A stretch of DNA of 64,000 bases, from assembly GCF_910596095.1 (NCBI RefSeq), contig NC_056550.1:20394001-20458000 (forward strand), written 5' to 3'. Shown here in pieces: positions 41,739 through 55,800 of the stretch. The first letter of the stretch is position 1; each line of letters starts with the position of its first letter. The position numbers and the translations under genes are program-made. Under the pieces are notes generated by a model that had not been told where the DNA came from, ran no database searches, and saw only the letters and a list, made by a program, of their open reading frames with translations. This DNA comes from Thunnus maccoyii. Lineage: Eukaryota > Chordata > Actinopteri > Scombriformes > Scombridae.

Positions 41739-43880
41739 GTTTGACTGTGACAGCTCTCCAGAAGAGTTGATGGTGCTTAAGGGTTCTCAGCTTTACAAAC
41801 AAATCCAATTTCTCTGTCTGTATGACTAGTCAACCATTTTCTCTGTCTGTCTCACAAACAGACTCTCTGTGTCAAAATGTCATCCCAGATGAAAATATCT
41901 TATTTGCCAGATGAGGAAGTTCCTGTCAGCTGGCCCATCACCGCTCTGCATTTCACCTTCACATTCAAGTGTGCTGCATGTGTTCGTCTCATCAAAACTC
42001 TTTTGATACTAACTGAATACATATCTTTTTTTGTTTGTTTCTGTACACTTTTTGTATACCTCAGTATTAGGTCATCACTGATGTCAGACAAACTGAAATA
42101 TGTCCTTCACATTCGTTCTTGAAAATCAGCTCATAGAAGTGAACGGTGGCGAGGAAGAACACTTCCATGTCACTGTATGTCTCACACACACATACACACA
42201 CATGGATAATTATTACCCTTGTGGCCACTAGAGTGCTGTGCTGTATTACAGATACAGTAGAGCTCAAAAGTGACTTTACCATGACATTTGAAAGTTGCAC
42301 TCATGCCACATGGGATTAACCAATGGGGCTTGTCTCCCTTAAGTGTTAAGTGTGTTGTTTTTTTTGTTTTTGTCTTTTTTTAAATACAGGCAAAGACAAA
42401 CCAAAAGGGAAAAAAAACATGTTCAGAGCATTTGTTAGAAAGCTTCAATGACTGTGATTCACCTTTTACTGCCAGCATATAGCAATTACTATAGTTTTGG
42501 TTTTATGATGGTTTTATGATTTCATTATGAGTTTGGTTTATCTAGTCAGACCATGAAATAAAAGGAAATAAAAAATATTTAAAATGAATGTGCATCTCAC
42601 TAATTAAGAGGCAGTTTGTAAGCGTTGTACCGTCCAATGGCAGAACATGAATACAACAAGCACTGCAAAACATTTCATCCTATACCTAAAAAAGCAGATG
42701 TCGACTTATTTCATGATCAAGGTTACCAGTTTCTCATGTTTTGAAGACTACGGTGTAGCCAAAAGAAGTCTGTTACTACAGTTTGTCTCTTGGCTTGAAC
42801 GGGTTATGACTGACAGGCAGGCAGATCCAAATATTTTGGAGTGGAGAGAATCAGAGAAGCAGCAAAAGACACCTCCCACCTTGTCTCATCTCAGCGCTTC
42901 ACAGCGTTCCAGAAACGCACACATTAAATCGTTACAGGAGCATCTTTCAGCGAGTAAAGGTTTTTAGCCTGATGTATGAACGCTTTGTTAAATTACTCCT
43001 CAATGATGAAAGAAGAGAGACGACATCAAACTACTGGGAAAAAAAAAAAAAAAGATTTCTAACAACTGCATAACATCATTTACTGTGGTTCAAGTACATT
43101 TGCAGTGTTGATGTTCATCTTCAGCACACAAGCTTGAAGCTGAGGATATTAAAGACAGAAAGCAAATACGAGCTCTTTCATTTTCTCTTTATGTCTTTAT
43201 TACAGATGAACATCCTCTGCTCTTCTTTTGTTCTTGCTCTTCTTGTGAGTGGCACTGGGCAGTGACCCTGCACTTATGAATGTATACAAATCAGTAGCCA
43301 GTTTGTAAAAGCTCCCCCATGGCCGATGCAATGGCAGCCATTAATATTTTAAGGTGTAATGAAGTTAATACTTCAGAGGAAACAAACGCAGCATGCTGAG
43401 GTAATCTTTTAATCCAACTATGATCCGATTAGGCTATCTTTCAAAATAACGTAACTTTCAGCTAAAAGTTTGTCTACCTCACTAACAAGCATGTACAGTA
43501 CATGTCTGAGGGTGATAAACAAAAATATTCATCAGGATCATGTTTGCTTGATTTAGTTTAATGTACAGTATAGACTTTATATGAACAGACAACTTGTCTT
43601 ACTAAATAATGACCCTGTTTCACGCACATTTTATGGGTTATTACATGGTTTGTGTAGTATAGTGCATTTTTGTAATGAGTATATACTGTATATAGATAGA
43701 TATATGTATATCTATAGTATACTAAAAATGTTTGATGTCTCAGGTGTTGTAATAATTACATTGTTACCTCAGGATAAAGAGGTTAAAAACTAAATTTGCT
43801 ATGTCGTGATAGTGAGATAAAGCTGCTTCAAAAATGTATCATTTAACAAACTACAGAGTGAGAGAGGTTGAGAGAGAGAG

Positions 43881-44205
43881 ACATTTATATAGCACCTTTC
43901 TAGTCTTATTGACCACTCAAAGTGTTTTACAATACATGCCAACATTCACCCATTCACACACATATTCACACACTGATGGCAGAGGCTGCCATGCAAAGTG
44001 CCAGCCTGCCCATCAGGAGCGATGCAGCGCTTCCAATCCAAAGCACCCCACAACGTTTCTATGCTCACACACATACTTGTGAGTAATTTAGGGTTCAGAG
44101 TCTTGCCTAAGGACACTTCGACATGCGGAGGAGGAGCCGAGGATCGAACCACCGACCTTCAGATTAGTGGGCGACCCGCTCTACCTCCTGAGGCAAAGCC
44201 ACCCC
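43881..44205. repeat. Teleost interspersed repeat (TATATAGCACCTTTCTAG type)
   Basis: Contains TATATAGCACCTTTCTAGTC, ATTGACCACTCAAAGTG, CATTCACCCATTCACACAC, GGACACTTCGACATGCGG and GGATCGAACCACCGACCTTC. I recognise this order from a very common fish repeat. A short relative lies at 60312. The 72-codon frame across it (RTTDLQISG-like) belongs to the repeat and is not a gene. Confidence 0.65.
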
Positions 44206-45805
44206 AAAGAAAGTAGGAAGAAGCAACACATACATAGTAATTTAGCTTTTATGTCAAATTATCTGTTTGTATTTATGAAAAAGCTTTGTGCTATAATTTG
44301 TGGTGCAGATATGGAAGATTAGTGTGGTACACAAAAACAGAAAGAGCCCTGTTGTAAAAATGTTTCAAATAAGGATTCCCCCAAAACAATTACTAAAAAC
44401 ACATTAACTTTATCTTAATTAAATCTCCATCTAACTGCAGTTAACATATGAGTAAGAATTGTTGCTGAAGTGTTGAATGTGTGAATCAATTTATGAAAAA
44501 TCCACACTGAAGAGAAAGGCAGAATATATCCGTAGACCAGAGTGGAGGTGGGAACTGTGCACTATTAATATTTCCATCATGTTGAAAGTGAAACTTCATC
44601 CTTTGGTTGCAAGTGCAAGGTGTTATATAACCGGCAACCCTTCCACACCTTCATATTCCTCAGTATTCAGGTCAACAGTGGATGTATACTTTGCGAAGAA
44701 ATCCTTGTTAGTTTCCTCTGCATTATTTTACTAACGTTTTTACATTTTTCCCCTTTGATTGAGAATATTTTCGGAATATTAGAAGCAAGGAACACTTTGC
44801 TTTAAACAAATTGGCCTCATCTCAGGGATGCTTAAGATATTAAGTGCTTCACATTTCCATTGTTCTCACACATTAAGCGGCAGTATTTAGTCCTCAATCT
44901 TGTATTTGTGGTCATTAATCATCACTAATGACCTTCATTAGGTTTTAACTTATCTATATCCATGCATGTTTGCTGTGCAGGCTGAGAGCCAGACTTGGGC
45001 AATTATGAAAATATAATAGTTAACACAAGATGGAATTAATGTCACCAAAGTCAGGAGATATAGATGGGTTTCTCTGACGCCGTCTAAATAGTTGAGCAAA
45101 TTTGGTTGATGAGTTCATTAACGGTAATCAGATTCAACTGCTGCTTGACACATGCATGTAAATGAAACATAAGTAGCATGCCCTTTAGTGTTGTCACACA
45201 AATGTATCACCTGATTAATTCAAATAACTTTGTTAATTTGTGCCACTGATTATCTGCCTGGTCTGTGATGCAGCACCTCATTAGATAAGACCGGCCAGAA
45301 GGCATTCATCGCAGTCTAGCTGAGAAATTAAATATTCTAAACAATTAATATTGATATTCAGCGGCGTGATGTGCAGCAACACAATTCCTAATTGAATTAT
45401 TAAATGTGCAATGAAACATATTTGAAACTTCCATTCAGTTCTTGCATAGAAATGGGGAAACTGAGAAGAAGTTATAATTTTACACCAGCAATGCACTCCA
45501 GTCATCACAGCTGAAATAATAAAGAGCACTTACTTATTCTTGAGGACAACATAAAAATTGCAGTGGACAAAGTATAAAAAAGTACATGTAGAAAAAAAAA
45601 AAGTACATAAAAGTACAACCCATGCGTTTTCACAGATGGTAATGGGCAAGAGTTATTTTTTCCTTGATGCCTCAGGAACTGGACTCAAATGGCATCCATT
45701 AGTTTTCTACAATGTCGCTGAGTATTCCCGTGGAGAATTCACCCCACACCTCCAGACTCTATTGATACCAGGACATTAAAGGCCTCCTGGAAAAACTGTA
45801 GGCGT

Positions 45806-45849
<44 letters not shown>

Positions 45850-46774
45850 ATCTTCCAAATCACACCTGAGGTTTAGAAAAAATGTGTGCATTGCATCGAA
45901 TTCTCCACAACTTGCATCAAAGAGGTCAGAAAATATGAACACCCTCTTGAAATTTTGTGTTTAGGACAAGATGGTTAAATATGTGATATTAACTATTTAT
46001 TTCATAGATTATTGGAAGACAATGGCTCTAACTGACAGTTATGAATGTGCATGTACAGTTATTATGTTTGAATTCACACAATCCATTAATATTTTAATTG
46101 GAATGACTAATGAGTTGCGCATGTTAAAGGAAATCACATCCTCTGATATTTTTATACTGTTAGATTTTATCAGTCTGTCACGGTTAGTGAACGTCAGCGT
46201 AACTCCCTCCTCTAACTAAAGTGACTGATCTTCTTCATTTCCCTGGATGATTGCAACAGCTCCCAGGGGAATGGACATGAAGTTATTGCTTTCAATCAAA
46301 GATGGGTGTATGATCATGTAAATACTGTACAGCTGGTCAGTCCAGATTAAGTGTAATATGTGACTGTTGGTTAAACACACAGCATTTTTTGTGGCTGTAA
46401 ACTGAGGCTGGTGGTGGCTGGCTCTTCTACAATGGATTTCTCCCTGTATGATTGTTGAATAGCTATGCAAAATAGGCAAAAGACACCCTCTTTTTTCTTT
46501 GATGCTGAAACCTGATCAAAATGAGATTTTTTACAGCTGATCCTGCCAGTAAATGAAACATTTAAATTCGTCTGTGTTCTGAATAAGAAAGAATCCCAAA
46601 CTCAGATTACAGACACAGAAAATGTTCTTTGCTGACAGCTACTTATATCTAATGTTTTAAAATGTATCAGGGTGGTTTTAGACATGCAGATTTACAGGTC
46701 TGTATTTTTATTTGGTGGCTTTGCTGGAATATTTTTGCATGATTTACAGTAAAAAAAAAAAATCTTATACTTCA
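44206..46774. other. Gene-poor tract with a (CA)n microsatellite
   Basis: No exon recognised. The (CA)n run is at 45807-45850. The stretch 45240-45530 is rich in homeodomain-like TAATTG/CAATTA cores and free of recognisable repeat, so it is a candidate conserved non-coding element. That is a guess from appearance only. Confidence 0.35.
45807..45850. repeat. (CA)n microsatellite
   Basis: A nearly pure CA run of about 22 units. Confidence 0.9.
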
Positions 46775-47112
46775 GCCTCTGTCTGCAGGCCGTTTTAGCT
46801 CCTGTCTCTTTAAGGCCCCCCTAACGATGTGTCCACTGTGTTCTGATTGGCCAGCTGGAAGCTGGACGCTGCCCTTCGTTAGACTTCTGCCGGCTTCAGA
46901 GGCTACGTAATCAAACAATAGGTGCAGGATATATAGAATAACCCATGAAACAATCCTACCAACAAAGGCTAAAGAACAAACAGCCAGGGTGCATTTTTAC
47001 ATACGTTCACCTCACATTTTGGAACTTTGACCATGTTTAATATGGACACCCAACATTATAACCGTATATAAATGACAGAAAATCCCAAAAAGCATGATAT
47101 GTCCCCCCCTTT
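46775..47112. mobile_element. Probable non-autonomous DNA element (GGGACATATCATGC end)
   Basis: On the minus strand it opens GGGGACATATCATGC and TTTTTGGGATTTTCTGTC. It passes through TATTAAACATGGTCAAAG, and closes near CCTTAAAGAGACAGGAGC and TAAAACGGCCTGCAGACAG. I recognise this from abundant teleost repeats. No transposase; borders approximate. Confidence 0.55.
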
Positions 47113-50100
47113 TTTTGTCAAACCCTGGCTGTCACTTAAGTTAAATCTATGAATGGTGGCAGTGAATGCAACACTGTTTTTTAAAAAAATGTCATAACTT
47201 GAAACACCTTGTGAGGAAGTGTTAGACATGCAGCAATCATGACTGGCCAGTGTTGAAAAAACTATGATTAATCCTTTTCAGTTGCATTGGAATTGCTGTC
47301 ATTACAGTGAAAAAAAAAACAACCTCTCATCAGCAATGTTCAAAGTCAATGGCTACCTGTTGGAGAGAACACTTGCTTGAAAATCACAGGTTTTTCTCAC
47401 CTTCCTTGCACCTTTCAGAACTTGCTGTGCCTTATCACCAGGTTGGTACCATGTTTGTGTGCCTGCAGGAGTAGAGACTGAAATATAACCAGAGATGTGA
47501 GAAAACTTTGCCCATTAATGCATTTTTAGAGAAAAGGATGATGCTTTATGATATTTTGATTTGTGTATTTATAATGAAATTTCTCAATTAGATTTGAAAT
47601 AATTTTAAAAGCATTTAAAAGTTCTTTAAGATGGTGATAACATATAGCCAAAATTTTCTTAAAAGCATGTGTTCTTTGTTTAAACCAGTTCACATCATCA
47701 CTTTATTCAGCATGATGTTTTCTTTTATTCATACTGCTTTCTTAAAATTATTCTTAAGGCATCAAAACAAAACAAAAAAGAACATTTTATTCTTTTCTTG
47801 TTATTGTTGATTCAGTTGTGACTGTTATTAGTGGTCTACATTTTCTACTGTAAGCACAGGCTCAAATATCCACAGGCTAAGTTCGTTTTAATTGTCACTA
47901 TGAATATTCATTTAGAATATGGACAATTAAAGCACTATACGCTTTGATTTATGAACACTGAAACACCAGGCGAAACCAAAGCAGCTCACTAAGGACCAGT
48001 ATGAAGGTGGCTACATATTTTAATGACTTGGCCTTTAATGGAACATGCTGAGACATTTTCAAATCCCTAAAGAGCTAGGAAATGAGGAGCTTTAAAATGT
48101 GGAGCACAGTGAAACTCTCTACTTTATACTCTGACACTAGAAAGGATAATTCGCTGTGATTAATCCACTTACCACCTGACAAATAAACAAAAAAAAAAGC
48201 AGAATTATTCAGGGTAATGAAGTACATAAAACAAGATACTCTGGCTTGTAAGACCTTTCACATGGAAGTGGTGGTATTTCATGTTGGATCAAAACATACA
48301 TGATATGCATATTTCAGAGAGCTGAGCGTTCTCACCCATGCACTACTCTTAGGAGGCGATTCACATCTGAATGCTTCATGTGACGAAGCGATTCCATTTG
48401 CTGTGCGTTTGGCTCGATGCAGCCGGAAGGTTCAGCCAACATGAGTTGAACCTCAAAACAATCAATGAATAAAACAACACTCGTGGCTTCTGTGAGAATG
48501 GGTGCTTTTAATTTCCCTGCCCAGATCAGCCGCTGCACAGCATTCAATTTTTCAGTAGTCAGTATTGCTGCCTAGGAGGAGGCTTGTCACAGGGAGCTTA
48601 GTTGTCTGTCGCCTGTCCTTGTGAACGATGAGGAGAGCAACTGAGAAAGGTTTTGTTGCAGAAAAAGAAACCTTTTAATCACAGATGTGGTCTCAAAAGA
48701 CAGCTGTGAAAGCAGCTTCATAATGTTTGGGTCGCTGCATGCCCTAATCTAATATTCTTAAAGGTGGAAAACACTGTGAACAGATTTTTTGGGCTGAGCC
48801 AGGAAAATGTAATCTGTAATCTACAAGCGGTTTTAACAAGCATTCTTCATTTTAGCGCAACATAGCGTGTCATTTTTGCAGTCGCGCTGGGTGTTTCAGT
48901 GCAGCTGTTGTGTGTCATTTTTGCATGATTTATCACCAGTGTGATGGCTGTTCACACGCATCGAGGACGGTGTCAGGACTCAACTGAAAAAAAGTGCAAG
49001 AAAAATGAAATGAAATGAACTGAAATGGGATAACTTCTTCAATATATGACATTTATGCTAATTTGAAATGAAGATCCTCATTTTGAAATACCAGCCTTTA
49101 TTAAGCCTTTTACATTTCGCCCGCCACCATTGTATCAGTAGCCGTATTAATCTCACATCTTGGCTGGTATTCAGTTTGTTGTTTGATGAATACATGAGAC
49201 CGTTTGGGCATTGTGTTTCATGAGACATAATGGGCACAATATTTTACAATGACATGGCAATGTCTTTGTAGGCGGACCACCCTAAATTCATTCATCAATC
49301 TGGGTGCCTCTGTTTGATGACTGGGTGGCATTTTGTTAAGACTGAGTGCAGGTACAGTGGCAGGTCTGTGATTCTGCCTTGGCATTATTTAGAACAGCAG
49401 GAGGCACACAGATACACACCTGAGAAAAGGTCACAGAGAAAAATGGAGAACACTGGCAAATTGCCTCTCCATCCCGCTACCAGTCTCTGTTACCACAATA
49501 TATTACCCAGTCTGCCATGCTATAGGGCTGATGTGAACTATGGGCTCTGACTTAAAGTAATAATCTTGAAGATTTTCATTTAAATAAATGTCTGTTAGGC
49601 CACTATCTATCGCCGAATAAGGTAACACAATGGCGATTGAGCCTATGGCCCACTTGCAGTATTATGATTATTACGAACTGGGTGTCGGTTGTGACATTCA
49701 AAAGCGGTGCACAGTTAGTGACACGTTTTTCATCACCCAGCAACGGTTGGTCCACCAGAGAGGGTAGGCGGAGCTAACGCAACACACTCGCTCTTTAATT
49801 CACTTGTGGTGTGAGGTCTCTGCTAGCGTGATGTTACACAGTTTGGGTCTCTGGTAGTGAGGTCGAGTCAGGGTCAACAGAGATCCAAAAAGACACCTGC
49901 AATTAATGCTTACTGCCATAGGTGCCGCCAAAGAGAGCGAAACAGAGATCTTTGAGATTGTTACTTTCAGACATGAACTTTCACTGTGTTACATTAAACT
50001 GGTCTGGGTGTTTTCCACTTGTTAACAAATTCTTTGATTTACCTCTTCAGGAATAGTAGGAGGGTGATGAAAATATCTCTACCACCAGTTTAACTTTTAA

Positions 50101-50149
50101 TTATGTGGTTATCTAACATCGAGGTCTGATCTTATTGATAAGTGTGGGG
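47113..50149. other. Gene-poor tract
   Basis: No exon was recognised on either strand. Near 49590-49660 and 49760-49920 the sequence looks like old interspersed repeats, but I cannot name the family. The stretch 49060-49290 contains no recognisable repeat or simple sequence. Confidence 0.35.
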
Positions 50150-50335
50150 TTTATAATATTTATAATGACATATATGAATTGATCCTCCAATTTTTCCCCT
50201 GTTAAAGGTCTTTTTCGGGGGAGTTTTTTCTTATACTAGTCAAGGGTTTAAGGATAGAGAATGTTATATTACTGCACTGAAGCAAATTTGTGATTTGTGA
50301 TATCGGGCTATAAAATTGACTGGACTGGATGAGTG
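50150..50335 (+). mobile_element. Retroelement-like 3' tail
   Basis: GTCTTTTTCGGGGGAGTTTT, GGATAGAGAATGTTATATT and GCAAATTTGTGATTTGTGAT lead into GGGCTATAAAATTGACTGGA. This matches the 3' tail of a common teleost retroelement as I recall it. Left border unknown. Confidence 0.5.
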
Positions 50336-50800
50336 AAGTCCAATGGGTTGAAATTATTCCAGAAACCTTGAAGCTGTTTTTTTTTGTTGTTGTTTTTTGC
50401 TTTCCAAATAGCTAATCATGTCTAGGTTATAGGTTTTTAGAGCTTGATTTATTGATGGAAAAGTGTTATCAATGATTCACAAGAATTTTCAGTTGCAAAG
50501 ATGAGATCTCTTCTCATTTATTTCTGAAGGTTGTGACTAATAGTCACACAGCTGGTCTGTGAATGGGATGTACATCTCTTCATGACATATTGATAATAAC
50601 ATACATAGAGTGCATTCAAGGCTATAGCTTGTGATGACTTAAACTGATCAAATGTAAACACCTAGGCATACATACTGATGAAATGTAAAGATCAAAGAAG
50701 CAATATATATTTATGTGAGAAAAATTATAAATTAATGATAGTTAAGAGAATTAAATTCTTCATTTAGTGAGGGTATAAAGGTTTAGAGAAGAAGGCCAGT

Positions 50801-51045
50801 GACCAGATTCATTCTGCCTGACTGGCTGCCCCTCATTACCACCACTGAGGTGCCCTTGAGCAAGGCACTTAACCTCAAACATCCTGTCTTTCTCCTTTTT
50901 TTTTTTTTTTTTTTACAGTTGCTAATATTTTACTTAGTGCTTTAGTTGGAACTTGAGCTCAAAGAAGCCAAATATGAGCGCATTCAATGTTGCCACCCGC
51001 TGCGTTGCTGTGCATGTGACAATAAAGCTTTTGAATCTTGAATCA
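50801..51045 (+). mobile_element. Retroelement-like fragment with a TTGAATC tail
   Basis: GAGGTGCCCTTGAGCAAGGC is a common fish-repeat motif. A poly(T) stretch (about 50898-50914) follows, then GTGCATGTGACAATAAAGCT and TTGAATCTTGAATC, which looks like an L2-type LINE 3' end. It may be two joined pieces. No protein-coding remnant is visible. Confidence 0.5.
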
Positions 51046-52454
51046 AACTATTACAGTTTTTATTGTTTCATACTGCTGAGTTAGAATTTTGAATCTGTGT
51101 TTGACGTGTCGGGCACGTAATACACTAATTATCTCATCAGATATAAAAGTTTATAGGCAAATACAGTTACATGCCCTGTGGACTTTCACAATAGTCCAAG
51201 CACTTCTTCAGCAAGGTCAATTACTACTCAATGTCTCTTTAAGTGTTTTTATGTAAAGCACAAATCTGTTTTACTTGCAACAGTTAACAAATCATAAGTT
51301 AGTGGTTACTTCAGAAAGTTTATGGCACATTTCCAGTTGTGTAAGTCTTGTAAGCACTAACCTACAAGTTATCCTTTAGGATACTGTGGTTTTGTGTTAC
51401 TCAGCAAATCAAGCTTCCCACCAGCCTTAATTTTAATTCTCCTTTAGCGCTCCACTAAATTAACAACATGGCAGGAGCAATTCAGAGTGGGAGCTCAGTG
51501 CCAGTCATCATTCACAAAGGCATCAGAGCATCAATGGAGCACTGTGTGTTTATGTGTGTGTGTGTGTGTGTACGTGAGTGGAGGTGTAAAGAGTGAGAGG
51601 CTAGTGGCTGATGAGGTTAGGGAGGTGTGTACCTCTGTGGGTCTCTGTGGTGTTTGCTTTGGTTTACAATCTGTTTTGAAAAGACTCCCAGAAAAACCTT
51701 GAATGTTCAAGGCTACGTTTGTCCCAGTGTCCAGAGCTCGTCAAGCACACAGAGCAAAAAATCTGCCAGTTTAATGTGCTCACTGAACAGGAACATTATG
51801 TTTGACTTCGCCTGTTCTTATCTGCCCCTTGGTAGTATCCTACTCACATTTTAATTTACTTTCCACTGAAAGGCATTTTTTGTTATTAAATTATTCAAAT
51901 GAAGACCGCCACAGTATACGAAATAAACTTAAAGAGAATGGGTTAAGATTCCACTTTAGGCAGTAATGGATGCTCTCTATTTTCCAAAAAGAAAACAAGT
52001 TAAATCAATAGCCCTCAAACCACGAGGGAGGATGTGGTGTCATGTGAATACCGTACAACAGGAACTAATTAATTCAAACTTAAAACCCAACATTTACCTC
52101 AATGTATCACTGTCAAATTAGTTGTATACTGTAAATGTATAGGAAATTGAGATCATGTTGTGTTTATGATATCGGTTGCAGGTACAACCACAAACAGAAA
52201 GCCACCACCAAACCAAGAAGTGGTCTTTATTACTCTGCTTGATTTCATGTATATATAACAGTTCACCAATTTCCCCAATCTATATTCAAGAAGAACAGAT
52301 GTAGTCTGTACAGCCTCACTTTCATTATTTTATCCAAGGTGCAAAGCATGACAGCTTCAAAGCAAATGGAGGCAGCACACTTTTAGCCATATTTATGCAA
52401 ACTGCATGTTTGCTAAACATATGGGTGGAGCAGATTAGAAGATTATATGGAAGT
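51046..52454. other. Gene-poor tract
   Basis: A (TG)n run lies at 51549-51571. No exon or RNA gene was recognised. Confidence 0.4.
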
Positions 52455-52852
52455 TTTAAAGGACCAGTGTGTAGGATTTAGTGGCATCTAGTGGTGAGAT
52501 TGCAGATTGCAACCAACTGAATACCCCTCACCCTCCTCTTCTAAGCGTGTAGGAGAACCTACGGTGGCCACGAAACTCATGAGAAAATACAAAACGCTAT
52601 CTCTAGAGCCAGTGTTTGGTTTGTCCATTCTGGGCTACTGTAGAAACATGACGGTGCAACATGGCGGGCTCCATGGAGGAGGATGCACTCCCTATGTAGA
52701 TATAAAGGGCTCATTCTAAGGTAACGAAAACACAATTACTCTTATTTTCAGGTGATTATACACTAATTAAAACATACTTATGAATATTATATTCCATTTC
52801 TGCCAAGTCTGTTCCCCCAGATGCCACTAAATTCTACACACTGCACCTTTAA
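52455..52852. mobile_element. MITE with TTTAAAGG ends, longer copy
   Basis: Terminal inverted repeats AAAGGACCAGTGTGTAGGAT and (reverse complement) AAAGGTGCAGTGTGTAGAAT, each followed inward by TTTAGTGGCATCT. About 398 bp. Shares TGGGCTACTGTAGAAACATG and TATGTAGATATAAAGGGCTC with the copy at 31669. Confidence 0.7.
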
Positions 52853-55800
52853 TACATGTTTCAGCTTTAGAGTAACTTGTTACTGCTGATGTAAATTGTA
52901 ACTGACATAAATTCAAATTGAACTTTGTACGGCAGTCTTTTAAGCCTGCATGAGGTCAGTATTTGATACTAAGGTAATACATTTAAGGTGGAGTTTCACT
53001 TCTAGTTACAAAGGATGTTATCCATTCAATAATTTGGAGGACTAGACAGCTTAATCTTAATTCATTTAGAGGTACTGACTCACTGTATTTGCTTCAACAA
53101 AAACTTCTGGTCTGCCTGATACTAGCTGCTGGGTTTCAGTCCTTTTTGTAAAAAAAAAAAACAATAAAAAAACATGACAGACCATCATAGTTTACTGCTG
53201 TCATATCATATGATATGTTCAGTTTATCTGTTGCTGTCATTTGGATCTGTGAAGTTACAGTTGCTAGTGTAGTGAGCCAAAAACATAAAAGCACAACAAC
53301 AAAGTAGACATTTTGACAGGTTGTTGCAACATCTATGGTGAGCAAAAAAATAAAAAAGAAGCTTATTTTAGGTGGTTGGACTCATTAAACAAAACTGATG
53401 AAATTATCTGATCTGCATTGTGAAAAAGTTGTAATGTAGTTTTTATGCTTTTTCCTGTGAGGAAAATTAAGGGTGTGGAGTAAGATTTGGATGGTGGACT
53501 GATGTGTCCTGTTGCAGACCAGCAATTAATTGTTAATGGAATTTAAAAAAACAACAAACTTTTGATGACAATCTTCCTCTGAGTTTAACAGACTTTAATT
53601 ACCTACCTTGTCATAATGTCATGTGCAGATATTGTAGGGCTAATTAATAAAAAAGTGTGAATGTAAATCAAGATGTTGTATATTTGTCACCATCAGTGTT
53701 CTGTTTGGGAAGAGGGTTGACAATTCCCAACACAAAAACTCAGTGTTCAACATTACTGTTACAGTGCTTTTTTTGGCATTTTTTGCCATGAGTATTACCT
53801 AAAAGTCTCTTCTGAATACCTCCATCAAAAAAGCTTTAGAATCACCAAAGGCAAAAGCTAACAATTTCTGCAACTCATTTTTAGAACACTTCATCCTCAG
53901 GAAAGCTGTAGAAAAATGTTAACTTTGCTCCAGCTGAAAGTGAGTTCAGGCCCCAGAGCTCTTCAACAATTAATTAGAGATTTCTAATGATGGAACCGTA
54001 GTTATGAATAATCCATGTCTCAAACCACGGGAGTTATAGCCTCGAGGGAGATCAACAGGCAGCCTTATTGTAATTATTATCATTCTCATTTCATTTATTT
54101 ATTTGCAGGCAGTATTAAGCTTTGCTATCTGCCCTCTGATAGAATCTGTTTGCATTGAGTTGATTTCAAGGCTCAAGTCATGCATAAATAAAATGATTAG
54201 CCAACATGATGAAAACTTCCTTTTTCTCCTTTTCCATCTATTATCACTCAATAGTCTCTTGATTGGTAAACTATTCTGCTGTGTTTATCATTTATATTCA
54301 TCCAAATTCGGTCTGATTTCACCTGCTTTTGGATCTGTAGGTTCATTAATTATCACAAGAGGACTTGAGTCAATAGTCCTAGCATGTCAAATCAATAGAT
54401 GTCAGTTCAGTAAAACATTAAAATAGATCAACCACTATTCCAAAATTCTTTCTTTTTTCACAATCATTTTTATTATCAGCTCTTTGACGGAGTGTTTATT
54501 AGCATCACAGGAAGGATTACTGGTGTGGATTAGAGGGACTGACTCATGTGTGGGTAGAGCAGGTAAGCAGAAGCAAAAGTGTTGCTATGGTGTTGGACTT
54601 GAAAGTACTCTTTATGTTTCAAGATATCAGACTTGCGTGGGCAAAGTCTGTGCAGTTGTCATCCATCCGACCTCCAAGCTCAAGTCACATTTCTCCATGC
54701 AGTAGTTGATCTCAAGTATAATGTCTCAAGAGAAATCAGAACAGTGCTCACAGTAATAAAACTGTGAAAATGAGTCTAAATCAATGTTTCTCTTCTACAG
54801 AAACTAAACCACACAGTGAAATATCGTTTGAATTATTATTTCAACAAGGTCTTAATAAAAAATAAAATAAAAAAAATAAAAAAACATGACAGAAACTTTC
54901 CTGCACTGCAAATGTAAGAAAAGTGAAAACACTGAAAATGTTTCACTATAAGGAGAAACAGGAAAAAAAAAAATTATGGTTATGCAAAAACAACATTCAC
55001 AACATAATATAACTGTCATCCAAACTCCCACACACATAAATTGAACACATGAACACGTAAAATGGCCTCAAGTTGCAGTAAAAATGCAAATATTTACTTG
55101 AGATTCAATTATATCACTGTGTTTATAACTGCATTTTTCTCACAATATCTTCCATACAGACAATTACCATGAGTTCCTTTTTTTCAAAAATGAAGAATAT
55201 TGCCACTAATTCCGATTTAGTTCACTGAACATTCAATAAAACAATGAATAAACATAATTCTTTTAGTAGCAAATGACAGACAGCGATCTTGTGCTCTGTT
55301 GAACGCTAAGTGGAAACACCTGCGAAATCTCACTTTGCTACCTAATTTATCCCTTGCAGAAATCTTTGTTTCTATCTGTGTAAAAACTGACATTTTAATT
55401 CAAAGCTCTTGTCAAAAGCTGAAACCTGGGAAGTACTTCTACTAAAATATACCCATGTGGCTTTCAAGACAAAGAGCTGCCAAATCAGAGAAGAGGAACA
55501 CAGGAATGGCAACAAAAACGATGCACAATCTACCAAAAGTAAGATGATCTTTTTTTTTTTTGCATTGTTTATAAACTCAAGAAGCATATCATGAAGTATG
55601 AATGAATGAATATGTAAATGTGTTACTTTCTGGCTCCTGCAGACACTTAAAGTGAGCAGCAAAACCCCCAACTCTGACTCTGGCAAGCAAAAGCAAGGGC
55701 TAAAACACACACACAGTATGAATACACTGCACAAACAGTTCAGCTACCCTTGCCAGTGGGGTGAATGTACTGGCTGATATACAGTACGTGCGGGATGTGT

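Larger units (their letters stand above)
38467..43880. other. Gene-poor tract, left part
   Basis: No convincing exon on either strand. Seen: a TTTA-type run (39374-39425), a Tc1-related hairpin (39565-39634), an A26 run (41713-41738), and an A16 run near 43039. By synteny this lies between psmg3 and elfn1. Confidence 0.4.

Noticed and set aside
43682..43725. TATA-rich palindromic stretch as a hairpin RNA or microRNA
   Set aside because: It is a TATA/ATAG simple-sequence run with no balanced 22-nt arms of normal composition.
43998..44216. 72-codon frame with RTTDLQISG-like text
   Set aside because: Falls within a common teleost interspersed repeat; no start context, splice sites or homology to a protein family.
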